DNA of 64,000 nucleotides from Verrucomicrobiia bacterium (GCA_030425485.1 JAUIAM010000002.1:62001-126000); one strand, 5' to 3'; numbered from the stretch's first letter, positions 37,226 through 46,005 are shown. Notes: generated by a model not told the origin, from the sequence alone. Numbers and translations are program-made.

Positions 37226-37867
37226 ATGAACACCCAACTGAATAACACAAAGGAGGCACCGACCGCTCGCGAGGCCCTTCCCACCGTTGCCAGCATCAGC
37301 GACGCGATGTCGAAAATGAAGCTCAAGTTTCAAACTTTTGACTCGTACTTACAGGCAAGGTATACGCCCATCGCCCTGTCCGGCCCGGCATTTACAGTCA
37401 GGGCCTACCCCGGAGCCACATGGGCGGTAGAGATGGCAATAGAGAGAGCAAAGCCAGGCGATGTCCTCGTCATCGACGGTGAAAGCTATCGCGACTCCGT
37501 GCTCATGGGCGGGCTTATGTCCACGCGCGCCAGCCAGCGGGGCATTGCCGGGGCCATTGTAGACGGTGCCGTCCGTGATCTTGATGCGATCAAGTCACTT
37601 CAGTTCCCCGTGTATTCTACGGCAGTGACGCCCAGAAACGGCACCACCGACGAGTTAGGTGATTGGGGTACCCCCGTCTCATGCGGCAACATCGTCGTCA
37701 ACCCAGGTGATTTTATCGTCGGCGATAACGACGGGATCGTCTGTATCCCCGCAGACTTAAAATCGACAATACTCCAGGCCGCACATCAGATTGATAAAAA
37801 CGAGAAGCGAGTCGAAGCGCTGCTTCTGTGCGGGCACACCCTAAATGAATCCTGGGGACTCATCTAG
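37226..37867 (+). CDS. RraA family protein (HMG aldolase/oxaloacetate decarboxylase-like)
   Basis: This 213-residue RraA-fold protein has KPGDVLVIDGESYRDSVLMG, GGLMSTRASQRGIAGAIVDG, the Arg-Asp pair in GAVRDLDA and VGDNDGIVCIP. The Arg-Asp pair supports a metal-dependent aldolase or decarboxylase acting on 2-oxo acids. I use ATG 37226, ten bases after the ROK stop; a longer frame from 37121 overlaps ROK and adds an unrelated N-terminus. It is the second RraA of the window; this copy and that at 7782 each share an operon with a DapA-type lyase. Here the partners are Gfo/Idh/MocA and a formamidase. The substrate is unknown. Confidence 0.87.
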   Translation: MNTQLNNTKEAPTAREALPTVASISDAMSKMKLKFQTFDSYLQARYTPIALSGPAFTVRAYPGATWAVEMAIERAKPGDVLVIDGESYRDSVLMGGLMSTRASQRGIAGAIVDGAVRDLDAIKSLQFPVYSTAVTPRNGTTDELGDWGTPVSCGNIVVNPGDFIVGDNDGIVCIPADLKSTILQAAHQIDKNEKRVEALLLCGHTLNESWGLI

Positions 37868-37908
37868 GGAACATGAGTTCCAGGCCACAGGCAAATCGGT
37901 AGCACAGC

Positions 37909-38940
37909 ATGACACGCCAGACAAATAATCGCGTGAAGGTAGGCATCATTGGCTCGGGAGCCATTGCCCAAAACCGTGTCCTCCCCTCCTTTCCAGCAAC
38001 AAGGGATTGCGAGCTATGGAGCATTCACAATCGCAATAAATCCATAGCGGATGATCTCGCCCAAAAATTTGGCGCACATCATGGCACGGACTCGATTGAA
38101 GACCTGCTAGCAGATAAGCATCTCGATGCGGTCTACGTCGCCTCGCCGGTCGATTGCCACCTTGATCATGCCTTATCCATATGCCAGGCGAATAAACATC
38201 TTCTGCTTGAAAAACCACTGGCAAGGAATAGCGCGGAAGCCGCCCAAATTATCGAAGCTTGCGAACGGGCGGGTATCGTGGCGATGGAAGCCTACATGAT
38301 GAAATTTCACCCCGCGCATGAAAAGCTTCGCGAGCTCGTGGCCAGCAATGCTCTGGGAAAAGTCGTCACCGCACGGGCCAGACTTGGCTGCTGGCATCCT
38401 CCGATGAAAAACTCCTGGAGGCAGGACCCTGCACGCAGCGGAGGTGGCGTCCTCTTTGACATTGGTTGCCATTTGCTGGATTTACTCCGTTGGCTTCTCG
38501 GACCCATAAAATCAGTTACCGGGAAAGCCGCCAATATGATTTTCGACTATCCCGCTGACGACACGGCCGTGGGCATGGTTGAGTTTGAGCATGGAGGCAT
38601 TGGAATCATCGAATGCTACTTCTGCCTGCCCGATGAATTCGTAGGGGGCGAGCTCGAGATCAGCGGCACCGAAGCCAAAGTCACCTGCCAGGGCACGCTC
38701 GGCCAGTGTGGCAGCGGTACCATGCGAATCGAGCGAAGTGCAAGCCGCCATGCCGCTGAGATGCCTGTTGAGCAGGACACGCACACATATTCAGCCGATG
38801 CCAATCTCTATGCCCGGCAACTCGACCGCTTCGCCGAGTACATTCTCACTGGCACCAAACCCACAATGAGCACCCTGCCAGAAGGCGCCGAAATCATTGC
38901 CTTACTAGCAGACATTTACGCACACCGACATACAGGATGA
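37909..38940 (+). CDS. Gfo/Idh/MocA family oxidoreductase
   Basis: This 343-residue protein has the Rossmann fingerprint VGIIGSGAIAQNRV (residues 11-24), the EKPLA motif with K102 and the C-terminal alpha/beta domain with DIGCHLLDLLRW (His of the catalytic region). It should oxidise or reduce a sugar or cyclitol hydroxyl with NAD(P) in the cytosol. It lies 41 bases behind RraA, and the formamidase gene overlaps its stop by four bases (ATGA). In a sugar-acid operon this is probably the first oxidation step. The substrate is not evident, and the family includes many inositol, glucose and N-acetylhexosamine-type dehydrogenases. Confidence 0.92.
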   Translation: MTRQTNNRVKVGIIGSGAIAQNRVLPSFPATRDCELWSIHNRNKSIADDLAQKFGAHHGTDSIEDLLADKHLDAVYVASPVDCHLDHALSICQANKHLLLEKPLARNSAEAAQIIEACERAGIVAMEAYMMKFHPAHEKLRELVASNALGKVVTARARLGCWHPPMKNSWRQDPARSGGGVLFDIGCHLLDLLRWLLGPIKSVTGKAANMIFDYPADDTAVGMVEFEHGGIGIIECYFCLPDEFVGGELEISGTEAKVTCQGTLGQCGSGTMRIERSASRHAAEMPVEQDTHTYSADANLYARQLDRFAEYILTGTKPTMSTLPEGAEIIALLADIYAHRHTG

Positions 38941-39893
38941 AACGCCACATTCCCCCGACCCCAAGTTATCGATTTTCTACAGGCAAGCATCCTGCGATCG
39001 AGACCATCCACGACGGGGCAACCATAGAACCCAGTATGGTCGATGCAGATGGCTTGGGCAAGGATCTCAAACGGCTACCCGCTCGGCATTTCGACTGGGC
39101 ACAAGGCCAACCCTTTCCGGGCAACCCACTACTGGGCCCCTACTTCGTCCAGAGTGCCTCGAAAGGCGACGCCGTAGTCGTCGATATCATTTCACTTCGC
39201 GCGGACCGGGAGATTGCCCGCACCCTGATTAAGGACGGCCATGGCTACTGGGAAGCTCCCGCGCTCCCTCATAAACGCAGAAAGTGCAGGACACGCCTGA
39301 TAAAATGGAAAACGACCCCCAAAAGCGCCACTCCCCTTAATCCATTCGGCAAGACATTCCCACCAGTGAGCTGCCGACCCTTCCTCGGCTGTATCGCTAC
39401 GGCCACGGCGGGAAAAGGGAAATCATCCCTTCTCGCCTCAGACCACGGAGGCAACTTGGACCTACCCATCCTCACTGCCGGAACCTCCCTGGCGCTACCG
39501 GTGTATTGCGAAGGGGCGCTTGTGTACTTTGGTGACATGCACGCCGCCCAAGGCGCAGGCGAGATCGTCGGCGGTGGACTGGAAATTTCGGGCAGCGCAA
39601 AACTACGCTGCCGCATCCGCCAAGGTGAGGCTCAATACGGCTTGCGCTTTAAGCATAAAACCGCTGCCGGCACCATCGCAGTAAAGCGAAACATGGAAGC
39701 CGCCGTAAAGCAATCCTTCAGCAACCTGGTCGCCTGGCTCGTCACACTGGGAATGGAAATGGAGGATGCGGTCATGCTCCTTTCCCAAACGTGCGCATTT
39801 GAGATGGGCGGACTTTCAAGTCGATACTCAGTCGTCGCCTGCACCCTGGCGAAACCGTATTGGCCAACCTCAGACTTCAACCACTTACTTTAG
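38937..39893 (+). CDS. Acetamidase/formamidase family protein
   Basis: This 318-residue protein belongs to the FmdA/AmdA family. It has the GDMHAAQGAGEIVGGG motif (around residues 199-214) that forms the active-site core, LDLPILTAGTSLALPVYCEG and ASDHGGN. Family members hydrolyse formamide, acetamide or N-substituted amides to ammonia and the acid with a metal centre. Finding it inside a sugar-dehydrogenase/aldolase operon is unusual. It could deacylate or deamidate a sugar-derived intermediate, which is inference. No signal peptide is visible. ATG overlaps the Gfo stop by four bases. Confidence 0.85.
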   Translation: MKRHIPPTPSYRFSTGKHPAIETIHDGATIEPSMVDADGLGKDLKRLPARHFDWAQGQPFPGNPLLGPYFVQSASKGDAVVVDIISLRADREIARTLIKDGHGYWEAPALPHKRRKCRTRLIKWKTTPKSATPLNPFGKTFPPVSCRPFLGCIATATAGKGKSSLLASDHGGNLDLPILTAGTSLALPVYCEGALVYFGDMHAAQGAGEIVGGGLEISGSAKLRCRIRQGEAQYGLRFKHKTAAGTIAVKRNMEAAVKQSFSNLVAWLVTLGMEMEDAVMLLSQTCAFEMGGLSSRYSVVACTLAKPYWPTSDFNHLL

Positions 39894-39905
39894 CACTTCA
39901 CCATT

Positions 39906-40844
39906 ATGAGCAACTACATCTCTGGACTCTGGTCGGCAGCCCCGACACCGCTAACCACCAATGGCGACATCGACACGCAATCCCTGCGCCGAATGCTGGA
40001 ACTGCATGTACAGTACCGTACCGAAGGCATCTTCCTGGGGGGCACATGCGGTGAGGGCGCCTGGCTCAACAATGAAAATAAAACGACACTCCTGCGCACC
40101 GCTTCCACCATTGTCAAAGGACGTCTGAAGATCGCATTTCAAGCCTCCGACAACTCCCCTCAGCGCGTCGCGCAAAACATTAAACTGGCTTCTGATAATG
40201 GCGCAGACATAGCAATCATCAGCCATCCGCCTCAATTTCTGTATAGCACACCCGACGCGATTCGCGATTTTTACCTGAGCGCATTTGAAGCAAGCACGCT
40301 GCCGGTCGGCTATTACGACCTCGGCTCCATACGCCCCAACTCAGCCGACATAACACACCTGGAGGAACTCGCCCTGCACCCCAAGGTCGTACTCGTTAAA
40401 GATAGCTCATCCAACCCCCAACGCCGGGACAGACTCCTGCAGGCAAAGGCACGCAAGCCGGAGTTGAAGCTGTATTGTGGAGACGAATTTAACAGCTGCG
40501 ACTACATCGCAAAGGGCTACGACGGAATCATGCTGGGCGGGCTGGCCCTACACGGTGTACTCTCCGGACAAATGCTACAGGCAGCACAGGCCGGGAGGAG
40601 CCAGGAGGCTCTGGATATCCAGGATGCCCTGGGATATTTCCTTAAGCGGATTTATGGGCCACAGCTCGCAAGCTGGCTCAACGGCATGAAGTACTCGCTT
40701 ACTCAGCTCGGTATTTTTGCGACCGCCACAACCGTATCCGGGTTCCCGGCGATACCCGAAAGCCACAAGGCAATCGAATCGCTATTGCGCCCCATAGACT
40801 CTCCGCTCCAACTCAGCTCTGTAGTATTGTCTGCTACCGCCTAG
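39906..40844 (+). CDS. Dihydrodipicolinate synthase/N-acetylneuraminate lyase family protein
   Basis: This 312-residue class I aldolase barrel has the pyruvate-carboxylate loop GGTCGEG (45-51), catalytic Tyr in VGYYDLG (Y137) and Schiff-base Lys in VVLVKDSSS (K165). GGTCGEG in place of GSTGE, and the aromatic YYDL in place of YNIP, set it apart from the copy at 6833. It probably cleaves a different keto acid. With a dehydrogenase, RraA and formamidase in the operon it is more likely a sugar-acid or N-acyl-keto-acid lyase than DapA. An N-acetylneuraminate-lyase role would fit the AGE-type epimerase at 46159 and the sialate O-acetylesterase at 53892, but this is speculative. Confidence 0.87.
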   Translation: MSNYISGLWSAAPTPLTTNGDIDTQSLRRMLELHVQYRTEGIFLGGTCGEGAWLNNENKTTLLRTASTIVKGRLKIAFQASDNSPQRVAQNIKLASDNGADIAIISHPPQFLYSTPDAIRDFYLSAFEASTLPVGYYDLGSIRPNSADITHLEELALHPKVVLVKDSSSNPQRRDRLLQAKARKPELKLYCGDEFNSCDYIAKGYDGIMLGGLALHGVLSGQMLQAAQAGRSQEALDIQDALGYFLKRIYGPQLASWLNGMKYSLTQLGIFATATTVSGFPAIPESHKAIESLLRPIDSPLQLSSVVLSATA

Positions 40845-40870
40845 ACATCGCCCAGAAAGCTACCCATCGA

Positions 40871-41632
40871 ATGTACATGCACGTAAGGCCCGGCCCATTC
40901 CTGCTAATACTTACCCTCATGCTTACAAATCACGCAAACAACCTCTGGGCCGAAACAGCCGATAGAGGCAAGCACGACTACGTAGCCCATGAAATACCCG
41001 GCTTAAGCACACTGGATATAGCGCGGCTTACTAGCGAATTTAAAGCCCATCCCCCACTCCAATTCGGACAGCCTTGGAATGAAAGCAAGGAACAGGGTTT
41101 CCGGGGCGGAGAAGTAAAGGTTGGCTACTCCGCGACACACCTCTTTATCTCCGCCACACTGGAGGATGACTATATTTTCAATCAGGCAGAGAAACTAAAT
41201 GACAAGGCATGGATGCTGGGTGATATCTTTGAAATCCTTCTCATCAACCCCGAAAACCAATTTTACTGGGAAATCCAAATCACACCTGACAACCAGAAGT
41301 TGCAGATCAAATGGCCCATGTCGGGCCCAAAGAGTATAAACGACGAGCACCCCCTAGAGAGTTTCTTTGTATACAGTGAGGCAATCATCGCCACGAAGAC
41401 CATGACGCTCAAGGGCCAGTGGCAAATTTTCGCAGCAATTCCCTTTATAAACATCGGCAAGCCTCTGACAGGCTCAACCAACAGCCCTTTGCTCCGCGCC
41501 TCCTTCTGTCGTTACGATTACTCAAGCTTGGATAACCCGCCAATCCTCTCCTCGACCTCGCCCTATCAGGAGCCGCGCTTTCATCGGCTTGATGAATTCA
41601 CGACGATTCACTTTTCCAGCACAAGGGAATAG
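40871..41632 (+). CDS. Secreted CBM9-like carbohydrate-binding protein
   Basis: This 253-residue protein has a signal peptide (about residues 1-27, FLLILTLMLTNHANNLWA). A beta-sandwich of the CBM9/DOMON type follows: VKVGYSATHLFISATLED near the start, GDIFEILLINPENQFYWEIQ, and a C-terminal RFHRLDEFTTIHF strand. CBM9-like domains bind reducing ends of glycans; here the protein has no catalytic domain. It is the last gene of the ROK operon, 26 bases after the DapA-type lyase. It probably captures glycan outside the cell for the symporter. A related CBM9-like lipoprotein is encoded at 55510. The fold call is likely; the ligand is unknown. Confidence 0.75.
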   Translation: MYMHVRPGPFLLILTLMLTNHANNLWAETADRGKHDYVAHEIPGLSTLDIARLTSEFKAHPPLQFGQPWNESKEQGFRGGEVKVGYSATHLFISATLEDDYIFNQAEKLNDKAWMLGDIFEILLINPENQFYWEIQITPDNQKLQIKWPMSGPKSINDEHPLESFFVYSEAIIATKTMTLKGQWQIFAAIPFINIGKPLTGSTNSPLLRASFCRYDYSSLDNPPILSSTSPYQEPRFHRLDEFTTIHFSSTRE

Positions 41633-41686
41633 CAGCTCCGGCACGCCTCGGCTGTGTTGGCCATCCCCGAGACTCGCAGCCCAGGT

Positions 41687-42247
41687 CTAACCTTGCTTAT
41701 CCTGCACCGCGTTCGCATTGCAGAATACATCGATAGCGTTCACACCTTCATCAGCCTCCCAGGCTGACATCAACTCCCGTTTCCACTTCTCCAGACCCGC
41801 CTGATCATCGTCCTTGCCTGCGCCTTTCGGCACAAACTCCCAGTAGCACTGACCGCAATGATTATGGGCATGGTTAATTTTGTAGCCAGCCTGCTTCATC
41901 AGCGGTCCAATCCACCCGATGCAGTGGTCGCAATAATCCCTTGAGTACTCGATTCCGTTCATCAACAGAAATCCCCTTGATGGGCATTGTTTCATCTCCA
42001 TCAAGTATCGATCACCCTCGATGCGGGCTGAATAACCACCGCCGGGTGCTTCATCATGCAGGGTGTGCCCCCAGTATTTTTCCATCCCCTGCAAGCCAGA
42101 CGCAATGATTTCCCGGGTAGCATGATCCTGCGAGTCCTGAAAAATAGCCTGGTCCCAATATTCAACCAAGGTGGACGCCGTCCCATGCTTCTCAAGCCAC
42201 ATGAACGTCCAATCATAGTGACCACAGAAATCGTAACTCCCCAGCAT
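41687..42247 (-). CDS. Small Cys-rich protein, ATC-hydrolase-like, paralogue of neighbour
   Basis: This 186-residue cytosolic protein has a CP...CDHC...C..C pattern (C88, C106, C109, C131, C134). The same spacing type appears in the preceding gene product: a CP motif, a Cys/His cluster, a Gly-rich turn and a final Cys. The arrangement resembles the pfam ATC hydrolase (L-2-amino-thiazoline-4-carboxylate hydrolase) fold, but I am not sure of it. I use ATG 42247, directly overlapping the upstream stop (TAATG), because AAAGGAGG stands seven bases ahead; the longer start at 42316 would lie inside the neighbour. Function is unknown, perhaps a metal- or iron-sulfur-binding or thiol-hydrolysing pair. 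Confidence 0.55.
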   Translation of the reverse strand: MLGSYDFCGHYDWTFMWLEKHGTASTLVEYWDQAIFQDSQDHATREIIASGLQGMEKYWGHTLHDEAPGGGYSARIEGDRYLMEMKQCPSRGFLLMNGIEYSRDYCDHCIGWIGPLMKQAGYKINHAHNHCGQCYWEFVPKGAGKDDDQAGLEKWKRELMSAWEADEGVNAIDVFCNANAVQDKQG

Positions 42248-42735
42248 TAGCTTGCCTCCTTTATGCTGCCCAAGTCCTGCACTAAAACATCCCCCAGTGC
42301 ATAGGTATGAACGCAACTGCCATTACCGCCCTCAACCACCATGCTCATCCCCGCTGCCCGGGCACGCGCCTGGCTCAGGTAGTAGCAATGCTGACAGTAA
42401 CAGGATACAATGTCGCGCTTGCCCAGCCGTAGATGCGAAATAGCCGGGCACGACCTGACTACGACCTCAACCTCGGTTGCAGTCTCATTTACAATGACAT
42501 CTGCCTCCGGCTCGGCAGCAAAGAAGGCCCTCCAGTAGTCTGCAACGGCAGACAGGCCGCCCGCCCGCCACTGTTTGTTGATAGGTTCGAAGTAATCCGC
42601 TCCCATCTCCCTCAGCCATCGAATGAAACCGTCCTGTCCAAACTTTCTGAGGATGAAGCGGAAAGTCGCATTGATGGCAAAATAGAAGTCAGGCGCTCCC
42701 TGAGGCTTCGTATCCTTATAGTATAACTCGCTCAT
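42247..42735 (-). CDS. Small Cys-rich protein, ATC-hydrolase-like, first of a paralogous pair
   Basis: This 162-residue protein has no signal peptide. Its conserved core is VRSCPAISHLRLGKRDIVSC followed by CQHCYYLSQA (C96, C112, C114, C117) and a C-terminal GSCVH (C141). The pattern of a CP motif, a Cys-x-x-Cys cluster and a terminal Cys matches its downstream partner and is reminiscent of L-2-amino-thiazoline-4-carboxylic acid hydrolases. It lies between the CBM9 gene (convergent) and a secreted glycosidase, and its stop overlaps the next start by one base. I do not recognise a known function in polysaccharide breakdown; the two may form a heteromer. Confidence 0.55.
   Translation of the reverse strand: MSELYYKDTKPQGAPDFYFAINATFRFILRKFGQDGFIRWLREMGADYFEPINKQWRAGGLSAVADYWRAFFAAEPEADVIVNETATEVEVVVRSCPAISHLRLGKRDIVSCYCQHCYYLSQARARAAGMSMVVEGGNGSCVHTYALGDVLVQDLGSIKEAS
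42255..42262 (-). promoter_or_regulatory. Strong Shine-Dalgarno sequence AAAGGAGG
   Basis: The minus-strand octamer AAAGGAGG lies seven bases before ATG 42247, inside the last codons of the upstream gene. It decides the start of the 41687-42247 gene in favour of TAATG coupling. Confidence 0.75.
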
Positions 42736-42829
42736 AACGTGGCGTTGCTAAGTAGAAAAACTCGATACTGCGGTTTAGCCGCCACACAGTTCAAGTCGCT
42801 GGGACTCTACCCCGTATTTTTGCAAAAAG

Positions 42830-44320
42830 CTATGCTCCCGAAGGCCGGATTTTTAACAGGACCGGATGCGCAGAGACCGGGCACTCAAAGGTAATATCAT
42901 CTCCGTCCCAGCGCGCACCAATCTCCAATGCCGTACCGGTCACACTGTCGACAGCAATCAAGTCAGCCGGCACAAACCCATCGGGCAGCATGGCACCGTC
43001 CAGACGCAATTCACCCCGAAACTTTAGAGCTGAGCTGTAGGGTGTTAACTGAACAATACCGATACTCTTCTCGGCTCCCGCACTCCAGAGCACCTCGAAT
43101 GTCGCATTGACCAGATCCCCGGGCCGGAAGCGCACATCACCAACAGATAACCAGTCCAGCGTTAAGCACTCGCTGTCATCGTAGGGTTTTTCTGACAAAG
43201 ACTCCGACAGGATTCGAAATGGCACACTCGCCTCCCGATAGTCCACCGTGCGCTGAGCGGAATTAACGACCCACATCCCACTGGACCATGGCTTTGGAAT
43301 GCTCGCAGGGAGGTAATAAGGGCTATAGCTCCAATTGGCCTGCCACATGGCTACCATCAATTGCGCAAGCCTTACAGCCTGCGCGGGCTGCGATATCTCA
43401 TCAGACACATATCCAAAGCCGTTGGCAAACAGCTCAAAATCCGGAGACATGTCCGTAATGGCCGACGCAAAGGCACGTAAATAATCCGGATTATAGGCGT
43501 AGCCATACGGAACATTTACGGCTACGCCACTTGCATAGTCATCGAGGCCCCAGTCCGTCATCGTAGCCATCGAGTCTAGCGTCACATTAGGCCCCCACGC
43601 GAAGGCATAGACGACGACCTTGGCCTCGGGGTCAATCTCGCGAATCAGAGTAGATACTTTACAGAAAAAGTCATAATACTGCCGAAGAATATGCGGATGC
43701 TGATCCGTCGCGTGGTAGATCATATCGTACTCATCCCCGAGCACATAGAACCCCACCCGCCCCTTCAGGCGCGAAACCAGATTTTTCAGGTAATGGAAGT
43801 AGGCCTCATCCGTATCAAGCTCTGCAGGATATGCATCCACATTTCGGGCCTCCAGATGACTGTAGTCCTCGCGCGGCGATGTTGGCCAAACATTGAACCC
43901 CGGCCGGGCATCCCCCAAGCGGACTGCAGATGCAATACCCGCTTGCCTCAATTCCGACACCTGACTATCCAGCTTATCGAGGAAAGCTTCATTGTACTGT
44001 CCAGCCTGTGGCTCGTAGTTCTTCCAGTACACGAGGTGGAGCATGAAGTTTATCCCCTTAGACGAAAGCTCCTCCAGTGATAACGTGCCACCCCCGTAGC
44101 TATAGGAGGGAGTGCCCCACCATACACTTCGCTCGCTGCCCACACGCTCTCCAGCCTGAGCATCCCCCGCTGGCATGGTCGGCAAACCACGAGCCTGGCC
44201 GGAAGGCAGTTGCTCATTGGCTGACGCAATGGCCAAGCCCAGCAAAAGGCATGAAAGCGGACCTCGCACGCAAGGCAGCAGTTGACGCATACAGGTGAAG
44301 ATGTGCTCTAGTCTGTTCAT
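42830..44320 (-). CDS. Secreted TIM-barrel glycoside hydrolase-like protein
   Basis: This 496-residue protein has a signal peptide (about 1-35, SCLLLGLAIASANE), then a (beta/alpha)8 region from about 68 to 390 and a C-terminal beta domain. Clan GH-A features are suggestive: HLVYWKNYEPQAGQYNEAFL (strand and loop 1), FYVLGDEYDMIYH (possible acid/base Glu in the GDE motif), VVYAFAWGP and a late ANGFGYVSDE (possible nucleophile region). The usual NEP and TE motifs are not present, so it may be a distant GH5/GH39-type enzyme or an inactive relative. It lies next to a prepilin and a divergent PEP-CTERM gene, echoing the layout of the operon at 18-22 kb. Confidence 0.6.
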   Translation of the reverse strand: MNRLEHIFTCMRQLLPCVRGPLSCLLLGLAIASANEQLPSGQARGLPTMPAGDAQAGERVGSERSVWWGTPSYSYGGGTLSLEELSSKGINFMLHLVYWKNYEPQAGQYNEAFLDKLDSQVSELRQAGIASAVRLGDARPGFNVWPTSPREDYSHLEARNVDAYPAELDTDEAYFHYLKNLVSRLKGRVGFYVLGDEYDMIYHATDQHPHILRQYYDFFCKVSTLIREIDPEAKVVVYAFAWGPNVTLDSMATMTDWGLDDYASGVAVNVPYGYAYNPDYLRAFASAITDMSPDFELFANGFGYVSDEISQPAQAVRLAQLMVAMWQANWSYSPYYLPASIPKPWSSGMWVVNSAQRTVDYREASVPFRILSESLSEKPYDDSECLTLDWLSVGDVRFRPGDLVNATFEVLWSAGAEKSIGIVQLTPYSSALKFRGELRLDGAMLPDGFVPADLIAVDSVTGTALEIGARWDGDDITFECPVSAHPVLLKIRPSGA

Positions 44321-44328
44321 TAAAATAC

Positions 44329-45066
44329 TTAGCGGTTATATAGATAGTAGTCGAAGCCCCAAACGCCGCGATTCTCTCGCATGGTACTCTCGGGATTACC
44401 CCAACCCAAATAGTATAAATCCGAGCGCACGCTTCCATCTGCCATGGCACCAACCATGTTTTTCTCTCCCTGAGGAGCATTCCCATGCACACGAATGGTG
44501 GATGAAACGGGCGAGCCCGTAACCGTATGCCTTGGAGGACTACCAGAAATCGCGTTATTGGGCAGTCCCTCGTATATCAATAGCGCCTCACCGCTGTTGC
44601 TCAGAAAGGCGGGGTTTTGCTCATAAAAGAACGGGCTTAGCTGGTAATGGGAGTTGATCCGCCCATCATACAGCCACTGGTGAGCCTCCCTGACCTTCTC
44701 ACTGCTCTCCAGACCAGGCGAACGAAACACATCCGGCTCCATACCCATAGACAGCAAATGCGCCAATAAATAATCCGACGACAAGGTCCCGAGTCGCTCG
44801 TCATTCTCATATCCCGGCGGAATCGAATGGCCGGGAAATCGGCCACGCTCTGCAACGTACGATAGCGTGCACAGGGCAATCTGCCGTGCATTTGAAACCG
44901 ATTGCGTAGTATCGGTCCGGGCCCGCATCTTGCTGAGGCCAACAACGAGTATACCTACCAGCACTGCCACCAAGGCCACGGTCGCCAGGAGCTCCAGCAA
45001 AGTAAAAGCCAACAGTGGTTTTCTTTGCCAAGATAAATCACTCGTCATAGGAGATATTTTTTTCAT
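44329..45066 (-). CDS. Prepilin-like protein with N-terminal cleavage/methylation motif
   Basis: This 245-residue protein carries KPLLAFTLLELLATVALVAVLVG: a basic stretch, a small residue (Ala in place of Gly at the cut), then the pilin helix with Glu at +5. A prepilin peptidase could cleave before Phe. The mature domain has the VGAMADGSVRSDLYY motif, the local form of the ADGHV-like tail of the DUF1559 pseudopilins, and ends DYYLYNR. I start at ATG 45066; MTSDLS at 45048 is also possible. It lies nine bases behind the TIM-barrel glycosidase (its downstream neighbour on this strand) and 143 bases from a divergent PEP-CTERM gene. No pilus assembly genes are nearby. Confidence 0.83.
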   Translation of the reverse strand: MKKISPMTSDLSWQRKPLLAFTLLELLATVALVAVLVGILVVGLSKMRARTDTTQSVSNARQIALCTLSYVAERGRFPGHSIPPGYENDERLGTLSSDYLLAHLLSMGMEPDVFRSPGLESSEKVREAHQWLYDGRINSHYQLSPFFYEQNPAFLSNSGEALLIYEGLPNNAISGSPPRHTVTGSPVSSTIRVHGNAPQGEKNMVGAMADGSVRSDLYYLGWGNPESTMRENRGVWGFDYYLYNR

Positions 45067-45133
45067 ATCGTGAATTATTGCAATAAAAAAAATGCAATTC
45101 CCTCGCATCATTTCCGACGAAAGCAACAAAACC

Positions 45134-45162
45134 TTGACTAAATGAACCAAAACGGGTAATCA
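45134..45162 (+). promoter_or_regulatory. Candidate sigma-70 promoter of PEP-CTERM gene
   Basis: TTGACT (45134-45139), a 17-base spacer and TAATCA (45157-45162) lie 48 bases before the ATG at 45210, in the 143-base divergent region shared with the prepilin. Confidence 0.4.
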
Positions 45163-45209
45163 ATTCTAGAAATTCCATTTACTTCACGAATCGTATTAAC
45201 ATAAAAGTC

Positions 45210-45911
45210 ATGAAAAAAATCAGCATACTACCTACCATCATCACACTCGTACTATGCCTGGCCAGCGCCACAATGCAGGCAGCAACCTGGGAATACGAAT
45301 GGGATGCCATCAACACACTCCCAGGTGATGCCGGATGGACAGTCGTCGGAGACAACTCATCCGGCGGCCAAGGCCCCCAAGGCTACACGATTTCCGCCAA
45401 TGTCTTTATAAACCAATCGTGGGCGGCAGATGCAGACACAGGCTGGACCGTTGCATTTCGCGTAAAGAGAGATGACTCCAATGCCGGCTTCGCAAGCCTT
45501 TCATTTATCGGTGATGACCAATACGGCAATGACTTCAACTACTTCGCCAGTGACCGCTATCGCATCAGCACAGACAGTGGCTTGATTTATCCTACAGCCC
45601 CCGACTCCAGCAACATGATCTTCCAGGATGTGCAAATCGCCCGCAGCGGCAACATCGTCAATGTTTACATGAATGGAGACGACACTCCATTTGCCAGCTA
45701 CGAGTACACCGCAGCCGCTGGCGGCAATGCCAACATCGTGCGCTTTGGCGACTTCACCTCAGGCGACCCCGTTTCAACCATTCAGTACGTTAAATATACG
45801 ACAGAAGGCGCCTTCACCCCCTCACAAATACCCGAGCCGAGTAACTACGCAACCATGCTTAGTCTCTTTGCCGTATGCCTTTTTGGCTACCAACTACGGA
45901 AACGTCAATAA
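45210..45911 (+). CDS. PEP-CTERM sorting domain protein with beta-sandwich domain
   Basis: This 233-residue secreted protein has a signal peptide (about 1-24, ILPTIITLVLCLASATMQA), a jelly-roll-like domain (about 27-200, with VAFRVKRDDSNAGFASLSFI and VQIARSGNIVNVYMNGDD), and an exosortase tag: IPEPSNYATMLSLFAVCLF and the basic end RKRQ. It resembles other concanavalin-type PEP-CTERM proteins and probably binds or covers surface polysaccharide. A rho-independent terminator follows about 65 bases after the stop. It diverges from the prepilin at 45066 and may be co-regulated with it. Confidence 0.87.
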   Translation: MKKISILPTIITLVLCLASATMQAATWEYEWDAINTLPGDAGWTVVGDNSSGGQGPQGYTISANVFINQSWAADADTGWTVAFRVKRDDSNAGFASLSFIGDDQYGNDFNYFASDRYRISTDSGLIYPTAPDSSNMIFQDVQIARSGNIVNVYMNGDDTPFASYEYTAAAGGNANIVRFGDFTSGDPVSTIQYVKYTTEGAFTPSQIPEPSNYATMLSLFAVCLFGYQLRKRQ

Positions 45912-45975
45912 GCACTGCCCCAGGCGCTCTGTGGGCTGAAAATAACCATAGCGCGAGGGCTTCACACCCTTCTCC

Positions 45976-46005
45976 TAAACCCGTGGCAAGTATGTTGCGG
46001 GTTTA
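45976..46005 (+). terminator. Probable rho-independent terminator
   Basis: The arms TAAACCCG (45976-45983) and CGGGTTTA (45998-46005) form an eight-pair stem with a 14-base loop, followed by GTGTTTCT. It lies 65 bases after the PEP-CTERM stop codon and before the AGE gene. The T-tract is interrupted. Confidence 0.55.

Noticed and set aside
45067-45209. AT-rich divergent region as a small RNA or riboswitch
   Set aside because: No structured conserved fold seen; explained by promoters of the flanking prepilin and PEP-CTERM genes.
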